From the NCBI RefSeq assembly GCF_003369915.1, contig NW_022881614.1:7399001-7463000 (forward strand): DNA of 64,000 nucleotides, in the 5' to 3' direction. Every line of letters starts with the position of its first letter. The first letter of the stretch is position 1. This DNA comes from Drosophila miranda (taxonomy: Eukaryota; Arthropoda; Insecta; Diptera; Drosophilidae). Shown here piece after piece: positions 45,990-56,642 of this stretch. A program made the position numbers and the translations under genes. The notes under the pieces were generated by a model, which was given only the letters and a program-made list of their open reading frames with translations, was not told the origin of the DNA and did not search any database.

Positions 45990-47014
45990 TTTTTATACCC
46001 GATACTCAAAATGAGTATTGGGGCATATTAGATTTGTGGTAAAAGTGGATGTGTGTAACGTCCAGAAGGAATCGTTTCCGACCCCATAAAGTATATATAT
46101 TCTTGATCAGCATCAATAGCCGAGTCGATTGAGCCCTGTCTGTCTGTCCGTCTGTCCGTCCGTCCGTCCGTCCGTCAGTCCGTCCGTCCGTCCGTCCGTC
46201 CGTCCGTCCGTCCGTCCGTCCGTCCGTCCGTCTGTCCGTCCGTCCGTCTGTCCGTCCCCTTCAGCGCCTAGTGCTCAAAGACTATAAGAGCTAGAGCAAC
46301 GATGTTTTGGATCCAGACTTCTGTGATATGTCACTGCTACAAAACTATTTCAAAACTTCACCCCGCCCACTTCCGCCCCCACAAAGGACGAAAATCTGTG
46401 GCATCCACATTTTTAAAGATACGATAAAACCAAAAACGCAGAATCGTAGAGGATGACTATATGTTCTAGAGTGTAAAATCTCAACCAGATCGTATAATTA
46501 TTATAGCCAGAATCAAGAAAACAATTTCCTTCTTTCTCGCTCTGTCTCTCTCTAACACACAGGTTACATGGTCGGCTTTGCCAATTGCAAAATATGAGTT
46601 CAAGGATCTCAGAACCTATAAGAGCCAGAGCAACCAATTTTGGTATCCACACTCCTGTGATATCGGACCTTGACCGTTTCGTGTCCAAATTTCGCCACAC
46701 CCCCTTCCGCCCCCGCAAAGGACGAAAATCTGGGGCATCCACAAATCTCAGAGACTATTAAGGCTAGAGTAACCAAATTTGGTATCCGCACTTCTGTTAG
46801 ATCTCACTATAAAACGTATATCCCGAAATTTCGACCCACCCCCTTCCGCCTCCACAAAGGACGAAAATCTGTTGCATCCACAATATTGCAGATTCGAGAA
46901 AACTAAAAGCGCAGAATCATAGATAATGATCATATATCAGATTGCTGAATCTGGATCAGATCAGATCATTTTTATAGCCAAAAGGAACAAATCAATTTGC
47001 ACTGGCTACGCAGC
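45990..47014 (+). mobile_element. DINE-1/mini-me element, copy 6B
   Basis: Duplicate of copy 6A, same 3' truncation and the same expanded GTCC tract. Confidence 0.92.
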
Positions 47015-48276
47015 ACTCTCTCAGGCTTTCTAGCCAAGTCACCATCAACGTCTAGACATTGGTAAACAGAGTACAAAAGACTGTGTTGTGCCACTATTGA
47101 GGCGGAACAAAAGATCTCAGGCGAAAAGTGCGTTGGAAGTTTTTTTTATGCCACTTCCTCTGTGGCGGTTAAACTGTCTTTGAAATGCATAATTGGGAGG
47201 GCCAGATATGAAGAGTTCTCTGGAGAAACGGAATATTTGGAATAGAGTAGACTCTGGTTTTTACAATTATAAGATTCGGTGGGGTGTACTCGCAGAAAAC
47301 CAGTCTCTACATGGGATGCACACAATCTTCTGCCAACTGTGCCGCTTGTCTGGGCTGCATCTCTCCGGCCTCTAAAGCATTCACCAGGCAATTTGCAATT
47401 TATATTTGGTTAGCCAAGTTGTCAAGGAAGCGGCTGCACTTGCAACGTGAGACAATTGCAGCAGGCTGCACACACAGACACGAATACAGACACATGGGCA
47501 ATACACAAATTAGTTAAATTACAGGCGATTCTCTTTTGGCTTAGTTGATTAGAAAAAGTGGCATCCAGGCGAGTTGGAGTTGGCGAGTTGGCTCCTGCAA
47601 CATCTTGGCATCTTAAGCACTCGATGCGATGTCGCCCTCTCTCTTTCTTTGCGGGGCTCCTATCTCTGGCTCACTCAGCCAGCAGTGGGGCTCGTTTTCT
47701 TTGGCAGCTTTTGCCGCTAACGAAGCTCGATTCGAGCGCCAAATTGAAATTGATTGTGACATTTGATCATGCGTTCGCCTCTGCCTCCGCTTCTGGCCTT
47801 GGCTTTTCTTTGGTAAGAGGCTTGAACGGAGCCTGTGACTGGAGACTGACAGCTTGTTGTTGTAACGTGTCATCTACGCACGTCTGTGTATATAAATCCT
47901 GCCAGGCTAGCTGTCATTCAGCGAAGGGAAGCACACGCTTTGGGTTTCCGGCCTCTGCTCGTCGGCTATTGGAGTGATGTTCTTGCCCCCCTCCTGCTGG
48001 TGGCCTATACGCATTATACCGCGAATGAAGTAGCGTGTCACGACGAAAATGCTTAACCGGGAGACACTGTTTATCCCTGAATAGAATTGTGGATGTGTGC
48101 TGGAAAGGTATCTCAACTCCGCCTCTGGTGTTGTCGAGGTCGTGTCGCCCACCCTACCATGGCCATTCCTAACCGTTCGATTTAATGATGGAATGGCCCC
48201 TTTGTCCGGGGCGTCCTACATGGGGAATTTGCCAGCGAAAGCAAAGCGGTAGATTAATACATTATAAAGTTTATTC
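47015..48276. other. Host sequence of unit B, no gene recognised
   Basis: Copy of 42216-43476, with one extra C in a C-run near 47985. The TATA/initiator pair is repeated at about 47889-47919. Confidence 0.45.
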
Positions 48277-48569
48277 ACTTACTGGCGGAGACTCGAATCA
48301 ACTTTCATAGAGATCGGTTGTGTCGCGCTTGTGCAAAGTTGTTTTCTTTATTCTGCTTTAGCGGAGCATTCTCTTGTGTGCTAAAAATAGCATACATCGT
48401 AAATTCGGGTGCTGCTTTGTGCGGTGTCGGCAATTGGACAAAAACAAAAAACACATTTGTGAACGTTTTTACAACTGTAATCACTGCCCTTCGGGCAAGA
48501 CATTCCACTCAGTCTGCGCACAGCCGCACAAGAGGGGCAATAAAAACTTCGCTTATCAGCTACGGTATA

Positions 48570-50425
48570 ATGAATGCGAAAAGTTCATCTGACTCTCGGC
48601 TTAGAAATAAGCGGACTGATCATGAGAGAATGCTTCTAATATCAGGCAAATTACCTTCTGAGATTCGTTCTGAGTACCGTTCAGAGGCTGAACGCTCTAC
48701 ATGCACAGAAACCACAACAACAGTAACATTCACTAGTGCCACCAACAACACCACCTACACCATGGCAACTGCTACAATAAGCAGTATCTGCCCTGCACTA
48801 AGCTTTGATAGCCAAGAAAACTCCATATCCACATGCCCCGACGACACTGAGGCAAAAACACTTCGCACTGCTGCCGAGCGACTTCTGGATGCTCAAAAAC
48901 GGAGAACGGGCAAAAGAAAAAACGATCAGACTTTGTCATCTAAATCTAAACGAGGGAGCGGCGGCCGGGACCTGGGCTTTCCCCCCACTACAAGCCAACA
49001 GGCAAACACCAACAACAGATTTTCCATTCTTGACACGAACATCCCAAGTGATAGTAATAATGAGGAAGTTCGGATGAATGTAGATGCAGACGCTGGAAAT
49101 GACCAACTGGATGAACACCTTTATGAAGCAGTTAATACAGACCAGTGTCTTCAAGGAGAATCAACGAGCTCTGATAATCAGCTTAAAGGCCCTCCAAAAC
49201 CACCGCAAATAGTTGTCAATATTAGCAACTTAAATGACTTATTTGATGTCATAAAGGACGTTGCAAATTTGAATAACGTTGTCGTCAAAGCTAACCAGGG
49301 GAAACGGTCAGAATCCTCCCCAAAGACAGTGATACCTATAGAGCAATTGTGGATTGTTTCGATGCCATTGGAATAGAATTCCACACATACCAATTGCAGA
49401 CTGAAAAGCCTCATAGAATTGTTGTAAGAGACCTACATCATAGCACCCTAAACAATGATATTACCGCCGATTTTAAAATGTTGGGCTTCGAGGTCCTTCA
49501 CATCCATAATCCAAGCTCAAGGACTAACAAGGACGAAAAACTTAATATTTTTTTCATTAATATTAAGCCTTGTGCAAAAATTAACGAAATTTACCAAGTC
49601 AAGACCCTTTGCCGCCAAAAAATAAGGATTGAAAGGATGCGAAAATCCACAGAGATTGCTCAATGTCGTCGATGCCAGGATTTCGGCCACACAGCCAAAT
49701 ACTGCCGCCGACATCACAACTGTGCCAGATGCGGTGAAAATCACCAAACCTCACAATGCACACGCCCCCTAGATGCACAGCCAACCTGCATTCTCCTGCT
49801 CTGGTATCAGGAGTTTCTACGCCGATCAATGGGCTCCGCAAAGAAAGCAATTAATACGAACAGGACGGGTCATGTCCCCTTAAATAATCAAGTGGCATAT
49901 GCTTACTCTACCACACTTCCTGGAGACCAGCAACAGTTTCCTACCTTGCAGTCTAGTCACATAAAGGGGGCTAATAGACCAACAATACAGCAGCACCAGC
50001 GAAATATTGCTCAGCACCAACCTTTGGTAGGCACTAGAAGTAATACAGGAGCCTCCTATGCTGCCGTAGCAAATGGTAATTCAAATGCAATACCTGCTAC
50101 ACCTGCTCAGCGTCGTTTTCATAGTCTACAAGCGCATCAGCCACAAGGATTGAATAACCAGCAACAGAATTCATATGAAGTTCATGCACTGCTACAACAA
50201 CAGCAGACAAAATTTCAACAATGGCAACAACAGCTCCCACAGCAGCAGCAGCAGCAGTTTCTTATGTGGCTACAGCAACAGCAGCAAGAACAGCAGCAGC
50301 ATAATAGTCAAGCCAATCAACGCCTTGAAAAACTTGAAAAAATGGTTTTTGAATTGGCCAACACGATTAAGCAATGGGCTGGATCTAATCTTCAGCTCCA
50401 GAACAACGTTTCAGCATCTCAATGA
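48570..50425 (+). pseudogene. Jockey LINE ORF1 (gag-like nucleic-acid-binding protein)
   Basis: Nucleic-acid chaperone of the LINE RNP. Starts MNAKSSSDSR; central PRE/C2HC-type region around residues 225-330; CCHC knuckles near 365-400; a Gln-rich C-terminus (50190-50330) ending QNNVSASQ. A G-run near 49300 is one base shorter than in unit A and shifts the frame, so the original frame breaks at 49376 and resumes from 49349. Homopolymer miscounting is a possible explanation. Confidence 0.85.
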
Positions 50426-53120
50426 ACCCACTAAAGGTTCTCATCTGGAATGCTAACGGCATTTCAGGGAAAGCAAAAGAAGTTGAGCTCTTCGCGCACA
50501 AGAATAGCGTTGACATTCTTCTTTTGACGGAGATCAGAATTAAAAGAGGGGCAGCTGTAAAAATACATGGATATGCCTTCTATCCAGCCTTCAAGCCATC
50601 GCGGAATAATAATAGCGTTGGTGGAGTTGCGGTTTTAGTTAAGACTTCGCTTCGTCATTTTCCACAAAGGGTCATTGAGACACGCAGCATGCAAATGTCA
50701 GCAGTAAAAGTAGCCACAGGACTGGGCGATGTGGAGTTCAGCGCCATTTACTGCCCTCCCAGAGTCAGGATTGAGGAAAGACATTACATCGATGCACTCC
50801 GTGCTTGCGGGCAAAGGTATTTGGTTGGTGGTGACTGGAATGCCCGACACTGGCTGTGGGGAGACACTTACCATTCCCCTAGGGGGCGAGAGCTAGCGGA
50901 AGCCATCTCTGCTACTGGCGCTAAGATCCTTGCAACTGGATCTCCAACCAGGTACCCATATGTACTCAATCACACGCCGTCCTGCATAGACTTCGCAGTA
51001 CATCATGGTATTCCGGATTCTCGAGCAACAATAAGTCAGAGCTGGGATCTGGACTCCGACCATCTGTCCTTAGTCATCAGCATTAAAACAGATGGCATTA
51101 TAGAAAATCCAAGCCCTCATCTAGTCACCAAGCACACTGATCTGCTCGCATTTATGCAACATTTGGAGAGGTCGATTCAACTGAACGTCACGCTAAACTC
51201 TGAGGAAGATATCGAGATGGCTGTAGATAACATCACAGAGAGTATACACATGGCTGCTGCTGCCTCAACGCCCTCGCATCCTCCGACAAGCGCCGCCTAT
51301 GGAATAGTTCTTACAAGAGAGGCCAGAGAGCTTTTGTCACAAAAAAGGAGACTTCGCAGACGCGCAATCCGATCTCAAGACCCATGGGACCGAATTCTAT
51401 GGAACCGGGCTGCCAAGCAACTTCGAAACACCCTGAGAGAACTTCGAAGCAACTTCTTTGAACAAAAGCTTGCTTCCATGGATTACACCGTGGATGGTGG
51501 ATATTCGCTTTGGAAGACCACTAAGTCTCTTAAGAGACAACCGTTCAGACAGATTCCCATCCGGTGTCCCAACGGTGAACTTGCTAGAAACGAAGAAGAG
51601 CAGGCCAATTCGTTTGCACATCATTTAGGGGACAGGTTCACCCATTACCAATTCGCCCCGGAGGCGCAGTACAAAGAGACAAAAGATAGTCTGCAAACAC
51701 CTCTACAAATGGCCTTACCCATTAAACCAGCCAGGGCTGAGGAGATTGTTGAAGTCATCAAGTCCCTACCGAGGAAGAAGGCTCCTGGCATTGACAGAGT
51801 GTGCAATTCCACACTGAAAGCATTGCCTACTCGGGCGATACTCTACATAGTGCTCATTTTTAACGCCATGTTAAGGATGCAGTTTTTCCCTAAGCAGTGG
51901 AAGATAGCAACAATCCTGATGATCCATAAGCCAGGAAAACCGGAGGACGACCCTGAGTCGTATCGGCCAATAAGTCTTTTGTCTTCCTTATCTAAGGTAT
52001 GGAAGAGGCTTCTTGCCAATCGTCTTGGTAGTATAATCAAGGAATGCCGTATCTTGCCGGATCACCAGTTTGGCTTTCGGGAGGGACACGGCACAGTGGA
52101 GCAAGTCCACAGATTGGCAGGACACATCCTACAGGCCTATGATGATCTAGAATACTGCAATGCAGTCTTCATTGATATGCAGATATCGGCCTACTGAGCA
52201 AAATTAAAAAACTGTTCCCAGCACCATACTACGGTGTACTACGATCATACTTGGAAGGACGTCAGTTTATGGTCAGGTTCAGGAACACACATTCAACACC
52301 TTGCCAAATGAGAGCTGGAGTTCCACAGGGCAGCGTCCTTGGCCCGCTGCTTTACTCTATCTATACTGCAGATCTACCCTCCCCAAGCGAGCAACATATG
52401 GAGGCCCCCCGTAAGGCTCTGCTTGCTACCTACGCGGACGATATAGCACTGCTCTACAGCTCCAAGTGCCGCCTTGAGGCAGCAGATGGTCTCCAAGAGT
52501 ACCTCTACTCTTTGGCAGCTTGTTGCAAAAGATGGAATTTAAAAGTCAACCCACTGAAGACCACCAATCAATGCTTCACCCTGAAAGCGCTCATAGACCA
52601 CACCCCACCCATAAAGTTTGAAGGCGTAACTTTGGACCAACCAGAGCAAGCAAGGTATCTCGGTATCACCCTTGATAAGCGTCTTACTTTTGGTCCACAC
52701 TTGAAAGCTACGGCTCGTAAATGTGGGGAAAGAATGCAGCAATTGCGGTGGGTGATTAACAGAAGAAGCACCATGTCACTGAGAGCCAAAAGAGCAGTTT
52801 ATGTACACTGAGTAGCCCCGATCTGGCTCTACGGTGTGCAGATTTGGGGTATAGCTGCCAAACCGAACTATAAACGGATACAGGTCTTGCAGAATCGCGC
52901 CATGAGGCAAATAACGAACTGCCCTTGGTACGTGCGCGGCTCCACCCTACATCGGGATTTGAATCTGCATACAGTAGAGGAGCAGATTGGAAGGCACACC
53001 AGCAGATACAGTGACAGGCTAATAAGACACCATAGTATGCTCGCCAGACGATTACTACCTGCCAGGCCTTTGAGGCGGTTGAAGAGATTGGGTTTTGCCA
53101 AAACTATTGGCCAACTCTAA
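50422..53120 (+). pseudogene. Jockey LINE ORF2 (endonuclease and reverse transcriptase), broken
   Basis: Endonuclease: LKVLIWNANGIS, LLLTEIRIKRG, VGGDWNARHWLWG and DSDHLSLV, with all catalytic motifs visible. RT: IHKPGKPEDDPESYRPISLL, then motif A starts FIDMQ but a short out-of-frame deletion removes the following AFD/VWH part, giving a stop at 52197. The frame then resumes GLLSKIKKLF... with motif B GVPQGSVLGPLLYSIY and motif C TYADDIALLY. A TGA at 52809-52811 interrupts the C-terminal region, which resumes WLYGVQIWG and ends at 53118-53120. Loss of part of motif A makes it catalytically dead even apart from the frameshift. Confidence 0.9.
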
Positions 53121-53290
53121 GTTTCCCTCCCAATATTATAATATTATATTTTTTGTAAGTTCTCTCGCATTTAGCATTAGGTTTGGCTACCCCAATATTA
53201 TTTACCAGTGATGTTAAGATACGTTATATGCAATGTACGGATTCAACGCTTACTAAAAAAAAAAAAAAAAAAAAAAAAAAACTTACTGGC

Positions 53291-54740
53291 TAAAACACTA
53301 ACATTACCCGCAAATACCATAATATAATCACCCACATTAAAAGAGTAGCTAAATGAAATATATATATAAAATTCCTACAAATACTTGGCTATGTGTCATA
53401 CAAACGATATACTAAATAAGTCCGAAATGGACAAACTAACTTGCTTGCTGACTCCGTAATGTTACGAAACCAATTCGAGTGGGCACTTCTCCCTCTCACT
53501 CACCGACCGGCCCTAGTTCCCTTGTTTCAAGTTGTATTTATTAATAATAGAATTTAAGTCCACTCATACCTTTTCTCCAGTTTATGGCTCCATCGGCGAA
53601 AGCGCTTTCCTCGATGAATACCTAAAGCTGCTGTGGTGGAAGAACACTTAAATGGGCACAAGGTTGGGGAAAATCATATTTGCAGATCGGCGAGAGTCAC
53701 GAGAAGCCACTACCGGAATCAAATCTAAATCTCTCCTAATTAGCTCCGCACAGAAATCATAATTAATTACACATTTACAAACACGAATACAATTACTCCG
53801 TCAATCCGTTGCTTCCTCTTTTTTTTCTATTCTCTTTCTCCCGACGGTTATCTATGTTTCCTTTCCCCCTCCTGGGCGAACGGGAACAGCTCAAATTCTT
53901 TCCCCTGCTTCTGCAGGTGAAAGGTACGCGAAAGCAAAGAAAAAGGCCAAACGGCAAATCTCCGACGGTGCTAGATTAACACTTTCTCTCCGCCGATCTG
54001 CTCGCTACCAAGGGACGGGCCCTCCTTATCTGCCGCGTCGCGCTCGACTACTAAAGTGCCGACGCCAACGCCTCGGGAAGCTAGCCGCTTGGGGGACCGA
54101 GCGCTCCCCAAATGTCTTCTCCCTCTGCTTCCACGCTCGCTTCTCCGATGGCTGAGCGCTTTCCAGACAATCCCAAAGGTTTAAACGCCACTTTGTTAGG
54201 CTTGCGGCTGCTGTTGTTTGCTGGCTGGCTTCCTTGGACGATCGAATCCGCACTGCTTAACTCGATTTACTAAGCGCCAAGACTACAAATGGGACAACTC
54301 TTTATTCTCCTTTAGCCCTTCTCTTCTCTTCCCTCAGCACTTACCCCAACCGGACTCAGCGCTATACGGCTTCTGACGACTGAATAGCCCACTCGCCTTC
54401 AACCAAGAATCTCGCAGTCGAATCTTGGATTTAGATATTTAGATTCCCTAGAGTTTTTCTCTTCACTAAATTCTTGGTTTTTCCTTTCCGTCGGACCGAT
54501 ACGCAACCGACTCAATTGACTTTCACGAGGGAATAGCCGATAGGGACGCCAACGTTCTGGCGGCAAATCCTCTAACAGGTCCCTGGATGCATTTTCAACA
54601 GAGATAGCCTGACGTTTTGACCTGTTACCGTCTTTTTGGTTTTCCCTTGACCTGTCGTTCGCCTGCCACTCTGAGCACTAGATGGCGCAACAAAAAACTC
54701 AGCATTCCCTGCTACAAGCGCTACATTGTTGTAGCGGGGT
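53291..54740. other. Non-coding stretch between LINE and BEL element 2
   Basis: No clear gene. A possible terminal exon at 53581-53651 follows a good acceptor (cttttctccag). 53660-54740 may be a remnant of another LTR element on the minus strand (TTTATT at about 54301, i.e. AATAAA on the minus strand). An inverted repeat gctacaa/ttgtagc lies at 54711-54735, beside the truncated LTR. Confidence 0.4.
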
Positions 54741-55077
54741 GGGTTAAACCTTATAATTCGTATTTAATCTTGGTGGCTTAGCGGAAGCCGATTGCTTGCT
54801 ATTGCCAGATAAACTTTATGCGAGATCGATATGCAACCAATGCGCAGAGGGGTTAGCATAGAACTAAACTATAGACGACGGCGTTAGATCAAAGTGATTG
54901 CCGAAGTGGAGGCAGCAGATCAAAGCAGTTGCCGAAGTGGCGGCGGCAGAGAGCCCCTTTAGCGGGAGGGCGCAGCAGCTCTGCAGAACGTCAACGTTTT
55001 ACAACATAGGCGGCTCTCTCTGCTCATACAATAATAATGTTAAAGTTACGGTTATTCTTCAGCGGCTGGCCCGAACA
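54741..55077 (-). repeat. 3' LTR of BEL/Pao element 2 (truncated)
   Basis: 337 bp shared with 60684-61020. It begins TGTTCGGGCC on the minus strand; its outer 58 bp are missing. Confidence 0.88.
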
Positions 55078-55115
55078 TACTCCCCCCGTTGGGAGCTAGT
55101 CTCTCAACAGATTCC

Positions 55116-56278
55116 TTAAGGGGCAGCAAACATAGCCGAGTGACGGCCCTCCTGATGTTTCCTGAGGATGTCTTCAGGTCAGCGACGCGACACACTCCGT
55201 CCTTGCCCAAAACGACATCGACCACTCTAGCCAGTGGCCAACGCATTGGAGGAAGATTTTCGTCCTTCACCAGAACGAAGTCGTTCTTGCAGATGTTTTG
55301 CGCGGGGGTACGCCACTTCGCGCGCTCTTGCAAAAGAGTGAGATACTCTTCGCGCCAACGGCTCCAAAATATTTGCTGTAGTTGGGTGACCCGCTGCCAG
55401 CCATCCAGACGATTGAAGTTCAGCTTCGTTAGGTCAGGCTCGAGGATTTGCTCATGGGGGCCGCCTAAAAGCAGATGAGCAGGAGTCAAAACGTCTAAAT
55501 CATCAGGATTTTCTGAAAGCGAGAGCAAAGGGCGAGAGTTAACAATTGCAGTGATCTGACAGATCAGAGTGCACAGCTCGTCGAAGCTAAGCACAGATGG
55601 TCCAACTGAGCGGTACAGGTGATATTTTGCGGTCTTCACGGCCGCTTCCCACAACCCGCCAAAATGCGGAGAGCGAGGTGGGATAAAACGCCAGTCGATC
55701 GAGTCAGCCCAGCAGGATCCGTGGCCCTCCTTCATATGCGGTTCGCTCAGACAAAGCTTCTTTAGCTCCAGAAGCTCGTTCTTGGCCCCAACGAAGTTTG
55801 TCGCATTGTCCGACCAAATTTGACTTGGCCTTCCTCGAGTGGAAGTAAAACGCTTTAGTGCGCCTAGAAACGATGCGGTGGTCAAATCCTTTACGAGCTC
55901 CATGTGTATAGCCTTAGAAGTGAAACAGATGAATAAGCTAATGTAGCACTTGATCGGAGGCCTCGTGCGGATTTCTGATCGGTAGAAAAAAGGTCCACAG
56001 TAATCTACTCCAGTGACTTCAAAAGCTCGAGATCCTTCCAAACGTTCCTTAGGTAGGTCTCCCATGATGTGTTCGACCATGCGCGGCCTAGTCCTGAAGC
56101 ATCTCACACATCTGCTGACGACCCTTGACACTGCCTTAACACCTCCAATGGGCCAATATTCCAGCCGAATTTTGGATAGCAAGGCGCGAGGTCCGGCATG
56201 GAGGTTTCTTTCATGATAATATCTTATCAGCGCAAATGGAATGTCCCTTTGGCAGAATGAGCGGGTGCTGAGCGTCAA
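55116..56278 (-). pseudogene. BEL/Pao element 2 integrase
   Basis: Zinc-binding region (RYYHERNLHAG...CVRCFRTRP), D,D,E core complete (VTGVDYCGPFF, IWSDNATNFVG, HFGGLWEAAVKTAK) and the family C-terminal domain with WPLARVVDVVLGKDGVCRVADL. 387 codons or more without interruption. Frameshifted against the region upstream. Confidence 0.85.
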
Positions 56279-56642
56279 ATCCTAGCGATGAGTTGCCAAG
56301 ACAACCTCCAACTCTAAGTAGTCCAGAATGATCGATGAACGGGTTGAGCGAACTAATAGAACTGGATTTCATGACTTGACCATTGCGCCGAATCTCCTTT
56401 ATGTCCATCCACAAATTTGCCAGCTGAATGTGTCGAATTAGAAGATGCGTTCCTTGCCGAATATCAGAAACGGTGAGTCCTGGATGCCTAAGACGATGTA
56501 TAAATTTATGCATGTAGGCGAATGTGCGATGCATGCGAAAGAATGAATTCGCAAATTTGCATCCGGACGTGAGATCGGCATGTGGAGACGTGATTAGCAA
56601 TCCTCTCTTGCGAAGCTCCAAAGTTGCAGAGATACAGGCCAC
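56211..56642 (-). pseudogene. BEL/Pao element 2 RNase H-integrase linker
   Basis: Carries the usual linker between RNase H and integrase (LIRHIQLANL, LNPFIDHSGLLRVGGCLGNS) in a third frame, connected by frameshifts near 56620 and 56250. Confidence 0.75.

Larger units (their letters stand above)
44976..49775. repeat. 4.8-kb tandem duplication, unit B
   Basis: Second unit. The junction agatg/tttttg at 44975/44976 joins LINE ORF1 to the gypsy gag in antisense. No clear microhomology at the join. Confidence 0.95.
48287..53280 (+). mobile_element. Jockey-clade LINE, full length, about 5.0 kb
   Basis: Bounded by a 10-bp target duplication acttactggc (48277-48286 and 53281-53290) and ending in a 26-base A-run (53255-53280). 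ORF1 and ORF2 overlap as ATGA at 50422-50425, a coupling arrangement seen in jockey-type elements. ORF1 has a frameshift and ORF2 a deletion and a stop, so this copy is probably dead. The intact 5' end, tail and flanks show a complete, fairly recent insertion. Confidence 0.95.
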
